A DNA stretch of 64,000 nt from Psychroflexus lacisalsi. Its GTDB lineage: Bacteria; Bacteroidota; Bacteroidia; Flavobacteriales; Flavobacteriaceae. The stretch is from contig NZ_JAIQYZ010000001.1 in the NCBI RefSeq assembly GCF_020164495.1, positions 62,001 to 126,000 of the forward strand, given 5' to 3'. Position numbers and translations under genes: made by a program. This document shows positions 46,948-55,162 of the stretch, in pieces. The notes beneath the pieces are model-generated. The model made no database searches. It saw only the letters and a list, made by a program, of their open reading frames with translations, and was not told the origin of the DNA. Numbering within the stretch: position 1 is the first letter of the stretch; each line of letters starts with the position of its first letter.

Positions 46948-47700
46948 GTGAAACGTCATCAAGCCATTTTAGAACTTCTAGAAAAAGAAACTTACGTCAG
47001 TGTTGCTCATTTGTGTGATTTGTTTGAAGTCTCTGCCGTAACTATAAGAAAGGATCTAAAACTTTTAGAAGATAAAGGTTTATTATTTCGAACGCATGGA
47101 GGCGCTACCATTCAAAATCCTTATATCAACGACAGACACGTTAGTGAAAAGGAAAAGCTGAATGTGAAAGAAAAAGAAGCAATTGCCGAAGCCGCCATTC
47201 AATTGATCAAACCCAACGATTCCATCATGATTGCTTCTGGAACGACGATGCAAATGCTTGCTAAAGCTATCCACATAGAAGAACATCTTAACATCACAAC
47301 TTCGTCTTTGAATGTCGCTCTGGAATTAACGAATTCTCCATATTACGATATTTTACAACTCGGAGGAAATGTAAGACACAGCTCCTCTTCGGTGACAGGA
47401 CATTTTTCACATTCGCTGTTGGAAAATATTTCGTGTAATCTTTTATTTCTGGGTGTAGACGGAATTGATGTTGATCACGGATGTACAACTACAAGCCTTG
47501 AAGAAGCTATTCTGAATAAAAAAATGATAGAATCAGCTCAAAAGATTATTGTTTTGGCTGATTCTTCTAAATTTAATCGAAAAGGATTTGGTAAAATTTG
47601 TGCCATTTCAGACATCCATCATATTATTACCGATTCTGGAATCAGTAATACGGTTGCTAAGGAAATTAAAAGCATGGGGATTCATTTGACTGTGGTATGA
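46948..47700 (+). CDS. glpR: DeoR/GlpR family transcriptional regulator
   Basis: 250 residues from GTG 46948, chosen because an upstream TTG at 46927 lies within the promoter -7 element. The N-terminal DeoR helix-turn-helix reads KRHQAILELLEKETYVSVAHLCDLFEVSAVTIRKDLKLLEDKGLLFRTHGGA; the sugar-phosphate-binding part follows with IKPNDSIMIASGTTMQMLA and FLGVDGIDVDHGCTTTSLEEA. Sits divergent from glpD-glpK-glpF, so it very likely represses them and is released by glycerol-3-phosphate, by analogy with E. coli GlpR. Confidence 0.92.
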   Translation: MKRHQAILELLEKETYVSVAHLCDLFEVSAVTIRKDLKLLEDKGLLFRTHGGATIQNPYINDRHVSEKEKLNVKEKEAIAEAAIQLIKPNDSIMIASGTTMQMLAKAIHIEEHLNITTSSLNVALELTNSPYYDILQLGGNVRHSSSSVTGHFSHSLLENISCNLLFLGVDGIDVDHGCTTTSLEEAILNKKMIESAQKIIVLADSSKFNRKGFGKICAISDIHHIITDSGISNTVAKEIKSMGIHLTVV

Positions 47701-47716
47701 CTGCTTATTAAAATTT

Positions 47717-48142
47717 TCATGTCATTTTTTTCCCCACTCTCGAAAGAATCAAATGGGTGGTAGGCTCCCCAAAATTTACCAGCTTATCTATGAATTGTTG
47801 CAAGTGAAGCTGATCTTTTAAAGCCACCCGAATAAACAAGTTATGTTGCCCCGTTATCCTGTAGGCTTCCTTGACTTCCGGATAAGTTTCTATCTCTACC
47901 AAAGCAGGTTTTAATTTGCCGCTAAACATTTTAAGCATAATAAAAACTTCCAAGCTGTTTCCTAGCAGAGTTTGATTTACACGAAGACTGTAGCCTTTAA
48001 TGACTCCCGTGTCTTCCAACTTTTTTATCCGTTCTCTTACAGAAGAGGGTGAAAGAAATACCTGCTTGCCTATTTCAGCGTAAGACTGCCGTGAATTCAG
48101 TTTTAGTATATCAATTATTTTGCGATCTAAATCATTTACCAT
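47717..48142 (-). CDS. Lrp/AsnC family transcriptional regulator
   Basis: 141 residues from ATG 48142, which gives the family N-terminus MVNDLDRKIIDILKLNSRQSYAEIGKQVFLSPSSVRERIKKLEDTGVI (helix-turn-helix); longer upstream readings add low-complexity residues. The C-terminal RAM/Lrp domain (LRVNQTLLGNSLEVFIMLKMF to VGKKMT) would bind an amino acid and set the oligomer. It is divergent from a TauE/SafE-type exporter gene and probably controls it. Confidence 0.92.
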   Translation of the reverse strand: MVNDLDRKIIDILKLNSRQSYAEIGKQVFLSPSSVRERIKKLEDTGVIKGYSLRVNQTLLGNSLEVFIMLKMFSGKLKPALVEIETYPEVKEAYRITGQHNLFIRVALKDQLHLQQFIDKLVNFGEPTTHLILSRVGKKMT

Positions 48143-48162
48143 TAAAAATGAGGTTTTAAGCT

Positions 48163-48170
48163 CAAAAATA
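48163..48170 (-). promoter_or_regulatory. Lrp-family gene promoter -7 element
   Basis: TATTTTTG on the minus strand, 21 bases before the ATG, matches TAnnTTTG. Confidence 0.5.
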
Positions 48171-48235
48171 CTCTTTATTATTGTAAATGCACCTTTGAGC
48201 CATTGATTCCATTTTACAGAAAACGTGCTGAAACT

Positions 48236-48243
48236 TAAATTTG
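48236..48243 (+). promoter_or_regulatory. TauE/SafE gene promoter -7 element
   Basis: TAAATTTG matches TAnnTTTG; it lies downstream of the first possible start (GTG 48225), which supports the GTG at 48270 as the real start. Confidence 0.5.
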
Positions 48244-48269
48244 CACTTGTTTTAAAAAAAGAAAAAACT

Positions 48270-48986
48270 GTGGAGTTATATGTTTTGGTCATCCTAGCGA
48301 TTGCTATTTTTTGTGGTTTTTTTGTGCAGTCTTTAGTAGGTTTTGCTGGGTCTTTAGTGGCTTTGCCAATCCTTCTTTTTGCCGTCAAATTACCAGATGC
48401 TATAGCCTATGTTTCCATATTCTATTTGTTTTCCAGCAGCTATTTGGTGTATAAAGAATGGCGTAACATAGATAAAGACACCATTGTAAGACTTACACTG
48501 GCCTCGTTGATAGGCGTTGTGTTGGGAATCGTCGTCCTTACCTATTCCAAACCTGCGATCTTACAAACAGGACTAGGTGTTTTCATACTTTTATATGTTG
48601 GTTATGTCTTGCTGGGGAAGAAAGAATTGGCGCTTGGTAAAAAAGCCAACTGGACCTTTGGGGTGATGGGTGGTTTTTTCTCTGGTGTGTTTTCTACTGG
48701 AGGTCCCTTATATGTCATCAGTGTGAAAAATACGGTGAAGGAAGCTAAAACTTTTAGAGCCACTATGATTGGCGTGCTAGCTTTGATTACCCTCATCAGG
48801 ATTCCTGCCTTAAGCATTAGTGGTGCTTTGAATTTACAGCACTTCCAAATGAGTGTAATGGTTCTGCCAGTTTTCTTTTTAGCTCAATTTTTGGGCATTA
48901 AATTTTTTCCTAAAATCAATGAAGTTCAGTTCAAAAGAATACTTCTAGTTATACTATCGCTTTCTGGATTAGCTTTGATTTTTTAG
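48270..48986 (+). CDS. TauE/SafE family sulfite/organosulfonate exporter-like permease
   Basis: 238 residues from GTG 48270 (the promoter element at 48236 rules out the earlier GTG at 48225). About eight hydrophobic segments with the DUF81/TauE signature: FCGFFVQSLVGFAGSLVALPILLF and GVMGGFFSGVFSTGGPLYVISVK, two related halves each with a conserved Gly-rich turn. Members export sulfite, sulfonates or other small anions; the substrate here is unknown. The divergent Lrp-family regulator hints at an amino-acid-linked signal. Confidence 0.9.
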   Translation: MELYVLVILAIAIFCGFFVQSLVGFAGSLVALPILLFAVKLPDAIAYVSIFYLFSSSYLVYKEWRNIDKDTIVRLTLASLIGVVLGIVVLTYSKPAILQTGLGVFILLYVGYVLLGKKELALGKKANWTFGVMGGFFSGVFSTGGPLYVISVKNTVKEAKTFRATMIGVLALITLIRIPALSISGALNLQHFQMSVMVLPVFFLAQFLGIKFFPKINEVQFKRILLVILSLSGLALIF

Positions 48987-49013
48987 AGAGTTAAAATAAG
49001 CTTGTATGTGTTT

Positions 49014-49145
49014 AGACCTCACAGGTTTTTGAAACCTGTGAGGTCTTGTCAAATAGCTTTATAGCATGAGTAATTTTTTTCATAGTTCACGGTTTAAACC
49101 CTGGGCTATGTTGACGTCATCTAGACTTTAATGGTTTCAACCATT
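49014..49145. repeat. Cluster of palindromes (REP-like)
   Basis: First, a perfect 15-base inverted repeat AGACCTCACAGGTTT with a 3-base loop (49014-49046). Second, CATAG...GGTTTAAACC...CTATG with symmetric internal loops (49081-49110). Third, AATGGTT-TC-AACCATT (49130-49145). The first may also end the TauE transcript, though it lacks a T-run on that side. From memory, similar palindromes occur in many Bacteroidota spacers; no associated transposase is in the window. Confidence 0.6.
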
Positions 49146-49241
49146 TACAAGCAACATTTTTATTGAAGATTAGTTTTAGTTGAAGAAGCATAAACGACTA
49201 ACATTATTTAGTTCGCTTAAATAATTGTCAATTTCGTAAAA

Positions 49242-49354
49242 CCTTCAGTTGTAACTACCGTCCCGGCGAGGGGATTAAGTGAGTTATTGGCTTTAAGCTA
49301 ACTTCTTATAAAGCTAAAAGCTAACGAAACCCAAAATCAGAAGAAACCTTAAAA
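49242..49354. repeat. Diverged dispersed repeat, copy 2
   Basis: Partner of 42003-42114 in the same orientation; the 30-base core at 49325-49354 differs at three positions from copy 1. Confidence 0.5.
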
Positions 49355-49394
49355 ATCTTATTCGGGCATCTCTTTATAGCACCGTGAATTTGAG

Positions 49395-49415
49395 TAAATT
49401 TGCAACTTAACTTTG
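49395..49415 (+). promoter_or_regulatory. glnS promoter -7 elements
   Basis: TAAATTTG (49395-49402) and TAACTTTG (49408-49415) both match TAnnTTTG, ending 18 and 5 bases before the ATG at 49420; use of the second would give a leaderless mRNA. Confidence 0.45.
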
Positions 49416-49419
49416 AATT

Positions 49420-51093
49420 ATGTCTGAAGAAAAAAAATCTTTGAATTTCATTGAGCAGATCATTGAAGAGGATTTGAAAACCGACTATAAAGCGAGCGAC
49501 TTAAAATTTCGTTTTCCACCAGAACCTAATGGTTTTTTGCACATTGGACACGCGTCGTCTATTTGTTTGAATTTTGGATTGGGGCTCAAATACAATGCTC
49601 CGGTAAATCTTAGGTTTGATGATACCAATCCGTTGAAGGAAGAAACGGTTTATGTGGAGTCTATCAAAAGCGATGTGCAATGGCTTGGGTTTGAATGGGC
49701 GCAGGAATGTTACGCATCAGACTACTTTCAGCAGTTGTACGATTGGGCTGTGGAGTTGATCAAAGCTGGAGATGCCTATGTGGACAGCCAGTCGTCTGAA
49801 GAGATGGCTTCTCAAAAGGGTACTCCAACCCAGCCTGGAACAGCGAGTCCTTACAGAAAGCGTTCTGTGGAAGAAAACTTAGCGCTTTTTGAAGCCATGA
49901 AAAACGGTGAAACTGGCGAAAAAGCTCACGTGCTTAGAGCTAAAATTGATATGGCTTCGCCAAATATGATCATGCGGGATCCAGTGATGTACAGGTGTTT
50001 GCATAAAGCGCATCACCGCACAGGAAACGATTGGATGATTTATCCAATGTACGATTGGGCGCATGGTGAGTCTGACTTTATTGAGTCGGTGTCGCATTCG
50101 TTCTGTACGCTGGAGTTTTTACCTCATCGCGAACTTTACAATTGGTTTGTGAAGCGTGTGAGCAAAACTGGCGACTTGGTGCCTAAACAACGTGAATTTG
50201 CCAGACGTAATTTGAGCCACACTGTGGTAAGTAAACGAAAATTGGCTCAACTAGTGGAGCAAAGCATCGTCAATTCCTGGGATGATCCAAGAATGCCTAC
50301 GATTTCTGGTTTGAGAAGACGGGGATATACCCCAGAATCGATAAGAACTTTCGCAGAAAGTATCGGAATTGGTAAACGGGAAAACATGATAGATGTCGCT
50401 CACCTGGAGTTTTGTGTGAGAGATGATCTGAATAAAAAAGCGACTCGAGTAATGGGCGTGATGGATCCTTTGAAAGTTGTGATCACCAATTATCCTGAAG
50501 GAAAAGAGGAGTGGCTTAGCGCCGAAAATAACCCTGAAGATGAATCCGCAGGTGAACACGAAGTTCCTTTTTCCAGAGAAATGTATATCGAGCAGGAAGA
50601 CTTTAGAGAGGAAGCCAACCGAAAGTTTTTCCGTTTAAAATTGGGCAAGGAAGTAAGATTGAAAAACGCCTACATCATCAAAGCTGAAGATGTGGTGAAG
50701 GATGAAAACGGCACTATTCTGGAAGTTCACTGTACTTACGATTCCGAAAGTAAAAGCGGAAGTGGTACGGAAGCCTCTCAGCGAAAAGTAAAAGGAACTC
50801 TGCACTGGGTGTCAATCCCTCACGCTATTGAAGCTGAGGTGAGACTTTACGATAGATTATTTACAGTGGAAGATCCTACTGCGGACAAAGAGAAGGACTT
50901 TTTGGACTTTGTGAATCCAGAATCATTGGAAGTAGGTAAAGCGTATGTAGAGCCTTATTTAAAGTCAGCTAAAGCTGAAGATAAATTTCAATTTCAACGC
51001 ATAGGTTATTTTTGTGTGGACAGGGATTCCACATTAGATCATTTGGTCTTTAACAGGACAGTGACCTTGAGGGATAATTGGAAGAATAAGTAA
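49420..51093 (+). CDS. glnS: Glutaminyl-tRNA synthetase
   Basis: 557 residues, normal length. Charges tRNA-Gln directly. Class I signatures: FPPEPNGFLHIGHASSICLNF with HIGH at residues 41-44, and the KMSKS equivalent VVSKRKL at about residue 270; TPESIRTFAESIGIGKRENMIDV and the C-terminal anticodon-binding barrels follow. The GlnRS rather than GluRS assignment rests on the FLHIGHASS and REFARRNLSHTVVSKRKL blocks. Monocistronic with a terminator. Confidence 0.97.
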   Translation: MSEEKKSLNFIEQIIEEDLKTDYKASDLKFRFPPEPNGFLHIGHASSICLNFGLGLKYNAPVNLRFDDTNPLKEETVYVESIKSDVQWLGFEWAQECYASDYFQQLYDWAVELIKAGDAYVDSQSSEEMASQKGTPTQPGTASPYRKRSVEENLALFEAMKNGETGEKAHVLRAKIDMASPNMIMRDPVMYRCLHKAHHRTGNDWMIYPMYDWAHGESDFIESVSHSFCTLEFLPHRELYNWFVKRVSKTGDLVPKQREFARRNLSHTVVSKRKLAQLVEQSIVNSWDDPRMPTISGLRRRGYTPESIRTFAESIGIGKRENMIDVAHLEFCVRDDLNKKATRVMGVMDPLKVVITNYPEGKEEWLSAENNPEDESAGEHEVPFSREMYIEQEDFREEANRKFFRLKLGKEVRLKNAYIIKAEDVVKDENGTILEVHCTYDSESKSGSGTEASQRKVKGTLHWVSIPHAIEAEVRLYDRLFTVEDPTADKEKDFLDFVNPESLEVGKAYVEPYLKSAKAEDKFQFQRIGYFCVDRDSTLDHLVFNRTVTLRDNWKNK

Positions 51094-51122
51094 AAAAAGC
51101 GAGATATTTATCTCGCTTTTTT
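51093..51122. terminator. Terminator between glnS and the lipoprotein gene
   Basis: GCGAGATA, TT, TATCTCGC flanked by A-runs and T-runs; it overlaps the glnS stop on one side and the stop of the broken lipoprotein gene on the other. Confidence 0.88.
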
Positions 51123-51520
51123 AATGACCTACATTAATTTGAAATTTATACACTTTCGTTTCAAAAATTTGATTGCCATTTCGATCGGTTGGGGCTAAAA
51201 TCTCTACGTAATCTTCACCTACATAACCTTGTTTGGGGTTGATATAAGTAGATAATTTCTCCTGTGTCCTGGTTGAGTTCGATTCTACTGATTTGGTAAT
51301 GCTGTGCTTGTAATCTAAAGCTTGCACTTTGGTTAATATTAAAAGTGCCTAAGCTTGACTCCACAATATTATTACCACCCAGTGAGTTATTACCCACATT
51401 GATTTCAAAAAAAGTGACAGGTTCTCCAGTATCTGGATAATTGATATCATCGTCCAGAAATAGATCAACACACGATATCATACAAAAACAGATAAGAAAA
51501 AGAAGGATAAATTTTTTCAC
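51121..51520 (-). pseudogene. Hypothetical lipoprotein, frameshifted
   Basis: The frame from ATG 51520 gives a lipoprotein signal (MKKFILLFLICFCMISC, Cys17) and an acidic mature start, then hits a stop at 51215. Dropping one base (G at 51241 on the plus strand) joins it to a second frame ending at 51121: GEIIYLYNPKQGYVGEDYVEIL, which looks like a continuous Ig-like or cadherin-like strand pattern, for a total of about 132 residues. The extra base lies next to a four-C run on the coding strand. Either decay, or a base-calling error. No function is recognised. Confidence 0.7.
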
Positions 51521-51547
51521 AGCTTAATTTAATTATATAGCAAAGTA

Positions 51548-52561
51548 TTATTTTTTCACCAAGCTTCCATCAGCAAATAACGCAAATCGACCTTCATCAC
51601 CATGGGTAAACTCAGCTTTTGGCCAGGGCCATCCACCAAACTGTGTGCGCTGGTAATCGCTGATGATCTCACTCATCTCTTCACGCGAATTGGCAACAAA
51701 AGGCCCTTGTTGTACCACAGGTTCGTTGATGGGTTTGCCTTGTAATAATAGCAGCTCCGCTTTTTTATTACCATTCACCAATTTAAGCTCCTGAGACGAT
51801 TCCAAATCTAAGGAATGCCCTTCAGGAATTTCAAATCCTTCAGTTTTTAATTTTTCACCCTCGTAGAAAAACAATACCCGGTTACTTTTAGTTTCGCCGG
51901 CAGGAAGTGTAAACTCAGCTCCAGCTTCTAAAGTAATTCGCCACACCTGGATGTCATTCTTAGCTACAGCCGCCAGAGAATCTGGGGTTGGATCCAATGA
52001 CTTATTGGATTTATAGTGTCCTGCAATGACTTTGATCTTAGCAAGTTTTCCATTTTCGTCTTTCTCCTCAACGATGGGAATCTCTTCATGCCACAGCATC
52101 TTGTAGTGTGGCTCCACTTTTTTGGATCGCTTGGGTAAGTTCAACCAGATCTGAAATAAGAGCAGTGGATTCTCCTTATCCTGATTCACAAGCGGAAACA
52201 TTTCAGAATGTAACACCCCTTTTCCAGCCGTCATCCATTGTGCATCACCTTGTCCAAATCGGCCTTTGGCCCCCATAGAGTCAGAATGGTCGGCAAAACC
52301 TTGTTCTACTAGAGTAATGGTCTCAAAACCAGCGTGGGGATGGTATGGAAACCCAGGCACTTCCTGCCCGTGGTACATTCTCCAACCCTCTTTTTTCTGG
52401 AAATCATTACCGAGGAACCTACCCTTTAGAGCGTCTTTAGAGGGCCCTTTGTGGGCTTCTCCCTTGGGATAATTATCTTGATGAAAGGCACAAAACATAA
52501 ATGGATCTTTGGTTTCCCAGTGAAAACCAAGTTCTTTAACTTTTATAATAGGATTACTCAT
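51548..52561 (-). CDS. Pirin family protein
   Basis: 337 residues, bicupin. The pirin metal site is seen in the N-terminal cupin: FPYHPHAGFETITLVEQGFADHSDSMGAKGRFGQGDAQWMTAGKGVLHSEMF, with the His/His/His/Glu set at about residues 77-130. Bacterial pirins can act as quercetinases or bind regulatory proteins; which applies here is unknown. It is the last gene of a leftward cluster 54485-51548 with small gaps (12 bases to yraN). Confidence 0.92.
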   Translation of the reverse strand: MSNPIIKVKELGFHWETKDPFMFCAFHQDNYPKGEAHKGPSKDALKGRFLGNDFQKKEGWRMYHGQEVPGFPYHPHAGFETITLVEQGFADHSDSMGAKGRFGQGDAQWMTAGKGVLHSEMFPLVNQDKENPLLLFQIWLNLPKRSKKVEPHYKMLWHEEIPIVEEKDENGKLAKIKVIAGHYKSNKSLDPTPDSLAAVAKNDIQVWRITLEAGAEFTLPAGETKSNRVLFFYEGEKLKTEGFEIPEGHSLDLESSQELKLVNGNKKAELLLLQGKPINEPVVQQGPFVANSREEMSEIISDYQRTQFGGWPWPKAEFTHGDEGRFALFADGSLVKK

Positions 52562-52572
52562 GGCTTCAAATT

Positions 52573-52935
52573 TTATTCAAAGTAATAAAAAGCATCCTCA
52601 AGATGTTCTATACGTTTTCCTAATTTATTTTTAATAATAGCTACAATATCAAATCGCACTTCCAGGTTGAGATCCTTCTCATTAATGTAATAGTCTACTG
52701 CTTTAACCAGGCGTTTAATTTGAGCGGGTTTCACAAAATCCTGTGGATCACCAAAATCTGGCGTACTTCTGGTTTTTACTTCTACGACGATCAAAAACTC
52801 TCCACTTTTGGCAATAATATCTACCTCTGCTTTATCGTAAACAAAATTGGTTTCCAGGATTTCATAACCCTTAGCCCTTAAGAAATTGACGGCATCTTTT
52901 TCGCCGCTCTTGCCTAATTCATTATGCTGTGCCAT
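52573..52935 (-). CDS. YraN family (UPF0102) nuclease-like protein
   Basis: 120 residues, normal length. Restriction-endonuclease-like fold seen as LGKSGEKDAVNFLRAKGYEILETNFVYDKAEVDIIAKSGEFLIVVEVKTRST: the Glu early, the Asp in AEVDII and EVK form the PD-(D/E)xK core. Function in recombination or repair is suggested for the family but not proven. Two bases after the LD-carboxypeptidase gene. Confidence 0.92.
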   Translation of the reverse strand: MAQHNELGKSGEKDAVNFLRAKGYEILETNFVYDKAEVDIIAKSGEFLIVVEVKTRSTPDFGDPQDFVKPAQIKRLVKAVDYYINEKDLNLEVRFDIVAIIKNKLGKRIEHLEDAFYYFE

Positions 52936-52937
52936 GC

Positions 52938-53834
52938 TTAGTAGGTGAGTTGAACGCGTTCCGAAGTTACACTAAGATGAGCAGTTTCCCCAAATATTAA
53001 AGGCAAATTTGTCTCCAGGTGGCCCGCTGGGAAATGGAAAGCTACAGGAATGCTGAGGTCTTTTACAACTCCATAAATGATGTCTTCTGCTGTTTTGCCA
53101 AAAGGAGTCGAATTGTCGTTCATATCGGTCATCCCGCCAACAATTAACCCAGAGATCTTGCTTAATAGTCCACTGCGTTTTAAATTCTGCATCATCCTAT
53201 CGATATGATAGAGGTATTCGTCCAGGTCTTCAAGGAATAAAATTTTGTTTTCAAAATTCGGCAGGCTGTGGCTTCCTATTGCTGAATATAATACCGATAA
53301 GTTTCCACCGATGAGTTCTCCTTTCACCTCACCGGTTATCTGATTGGGGTGCTGGGAGGCATATTCAACCTGAAGTTTTTTGCCAAATAAAACATGTTTT
53401 AGTTCCTCTGAAGTTAACACCGACCGGGTTTCTATCGCCGAAGCCATTTGTGCATGAAGACTAGCGATGCCTAAGCTTTGTAAGTGCAGATGAATCGCTG
53501 TGACATCTGAATAGCCAATGAGCCATTTGGTTTGGGTTTTTAAACTCGAGAAATCCACCAGATCCAATATGCGTATAGACCCATAACCACCTTTGGCACA
53601 CCAAATCGCTTTGATTTTGCGGTCATTAATTTGATTTTGCAGATCTGTAGCGCGTTCCTTATCCGTTCCTGCAAATTGGTGTTCTTGTAAACCAATACTT
53701 TCACCTAAAACTGGGACCAGTCGCCAAGATTTCAAAAGTTGAATAGCGGGCTGTAAGTCGCCTTCAGCAATAGATCTTGCAGTGGCTATTATGGCGACTT
53801 GATCGCCTGGGTGAAGTGATGGAGGGAGGATCAT
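52938..53834 (-). CDS. LD-carboxypeptidase, S66 family
   Basis: 298 residues. Removes the terminal D-alanine from murein tetrapeptides for peptidoglycan recycling. The S66 fold shows HPGDQVAIIATARSI at the N-terminus, IWCAKGGYGSIRILD, the nucleophile Ser in LIGYSDVTAIHLH (about residue 109), and the Glu and His of the Ser-His-Glu triad in the C-terminal half (FLEDLDEYLYHIDRMMQNL; HFPAGHLETNLPL). No signal peptide, so cytoplasmic. Confidence 0.92.
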   Translation of the reverse strand: MILPPSLHPGDQVAIIATARSIAEGDLQPAIQLLKSWRLVPVLGESIGLQEHQFAGTDKERATDLQNQINDRKIKAIWCAKGGYGSIRILDLVDFSSLKTQTKWLIGYSDVTAIHLHLQSLGIASLHAQMASAIETRSVLTSEELKHVLFGKKLQVEYASQHPNQITGEVKGELIGGNLSVLYSAIGSHSLPNFENKILFLEDLDEYLYHIDRMMQNLKRSGLLSKISGLIVGGMTDMNDNSTPFGKTAEDIIYGVVKDLSIPVAFHFPAGHLETNLPLIFGETAHLSVTSERVQLTY

Positions 53835-53866
53835 GATTTAGTTTGTTTGACTAAAATACTTAATTC

Positions 53867-54481
53867 CTATAAATCCAACCCAATTCTTAAGTGAAGGTCA
53901 ACGGTGAAATCGCCACTCCGTTCATCTCTAAATGGGAAAAATCCAGTTCGTTCTGTATTATTTAAAAAGAAAGCATATCCAAAGCCAAATCCCGCTTCAT
54001 AAGAAATGTGCTTACCTAAACTTCGTCGAATTCCCCATTTAGGCACCAACCTTATCTGATCAAGACTTTCAATTCTATCGTTTGAGGTAAATGAAACACC
54101 TTCAAGATTTGCAGACGCTAAAAGTGCTATAAAGTTTCCACTATTCCTTTCAATAGTTTTCCCTTTTTTAAGTCTTTTCTCCAAATTATAATACCATCTG
54201 GGTTCAAGGCTTATATGGAGAATACCATAAAAATCATCATTAGGTCCAAACGATTCAAACTCTCTAAAGCCTTCAATTCTAAAGTCAAAACCCACCTGAC
54301 TTCGTAAAGCAAATTCATTAGAGAGGCGACTTTCGTTATACAGCCAGGTACCCAAAAATCCGGCTTGGATGCCATAAATCGATTTTTCAATACTTATTTT
54401 AGACGTGTCGTTTTGATTTTGAGCGGAAACTTGTAAGCTAAAGAAAAGGAGCAATGGTAAAATAGAAAATAGTTTCATCAT
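53867..54481 (-). CDS. Hypothetical outer-membrane protein
   Basis: 204 residues with a signal peptide (MMKLFSILPLLLFFSLQVSAQ). The mature chain has alternating strand patterns and ends in the strand FTVDLHLRIGLDL, consistent with a small barrel. No specific family is recognised. Four bases upstream lies a lipoprotein gene on the same strand, so both are likely cotranscribed. Confidence 0.75.
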   Translation of the reverse strand: MMKLFSILPLLLFFSLQVSAQNQNDTSKISIEKSIYGIQAGFLGTWLYNESRLSNEFALRSQVGFDFRIEGFREFESFGPNDDFYGILHISLEPRWYYNLEKRLKKGKTIERNSGNFIALLASANLEGVSFTSNDRIESLDQIRLVPKWGIRRSLGKHISYEAGFGFGYAFFLNNTERTGFFPFRDERSGDFTVDLHLRIGLDL

Positions 54482-54484
54482 GAT

Positions 54485-55024
54485 TTAATTAGGTATGAGT
54501 TCTAATTCACCTTGAAATCTAACTTCAATTTCGTTGTCTTCTTCATCTATGGCCGTCATTTCAAATTCATATGCTCCTTCATTTTCAATGACCTGAAGTC
54601 TGGCCACTTCAATTTCAACAAGTTCACCTGATGCGGTTTCAGCATTTCCTGAGATCGTAAACGCTTCAGTAATAGCATTAACTCCAGGATTTTCTTCTCC
54701 CGTAAAAAGGTATTCGCCTAGTTCAGGCTTGTCGCTATTGTCGATGTTTAATTGAAATGCAATCCCAGTGAATATTTCATCTTCTGGGATGGGTTCACCA
54801 TTTTCAATGGAGACCTCAGTATCGTATAAAATGACGCCAAAGGCAAAACGACCATTTTGAATTTCAGAGGTTTGGTAAAGCCCAGTTTTGAGTTCGAATT
54901 CCTGATTACCTATCTTAAGAACATTTTGATCTTGTTCAGGAGCAGGTTGGTCATCATTACTACTACAGGATAGGGTAAGGGTACATATGAATGCAAAAAG
55001 CATTGTTTTTAGGGTAAGTTTCAT
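54485..55024 (-). CDS. Hypothetical lipoprotein
   Basis: 179 residues from ATG 55024; longer upstream readings extend into the metG promoter region. Lipoprotein signal MKLTLKTMLFAFICTLTLSC (Cys20) followed by SSNDDQPAPEQDQ, an acidic surface-export-like start. The rest is strand-rich with many Glu/Asp and no domain I recognise. Divergent from metG; cotranscribed with the outer-membrane gene 3 bases downstream. Confidence 0.75.
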   Translation of the reverse strand: MKLTLKTMLFAFICTLTLSCSSNDDQPAPEQDQNVLKIGNQEFELKTGLYQTSEIQNGRFAFGVILYDTEVSIENGEPIPEDEIFTGIAFQLNIDNSDKPELGEYLFTGEENPGVNAITEAFTISGNAETASGELVEIEVARLQVIENEGAYEFEMTAIDEEDNEIEVRFQGELELIPN

Positions 55025-55045
55025 AAGAGATATTTTAGTTAGGCT

Positions 55046-55053
55046 CAAATATA
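55046..55053 (-). promoter_or_regulatory. Promoter -7 element of the lipoprotein gene
   Basis: TATATTTG on the minus strand, 22 bases before the ATG, inside a run of TA dinucleotides. Confidence 0.5.
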
Positions 55054-55135
55054 TATATATATATAAAGAAAATTTAAAGTTTTTCTGAATAGATATTATA
55101 CGATATCCTTTGTCTTTATATAAACTAGCGTTTAT

Positions 55136-55143
55136 TACATTTG
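55136..55143 (+). promoter_or_regulatory. metG promoter -7 element
   Basis: TACATTTG, 19 bases before the metG ATG, matches TAnnTTTG; TTTG at 55109-55112 may be the -33 element (23-base spacing). Confidence 0.5.
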
Positions 55144-55162
55144 TGTCCAAGAATTTTAGTCT

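Larger units (their letters stand above)
48987..49419. other. Repeat-rich spacer upstream of glnS
   Basis: 433 bases without a gene. It holds three consecutive hairpins (49014-49046, 49081-49110, 49130-49145), copy 2 of a diverged dispersed repeat (49242-49354), and the glnS promoter region (49395-49415). No coding remnant was recognised on either strand. Confidence 0.7.
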
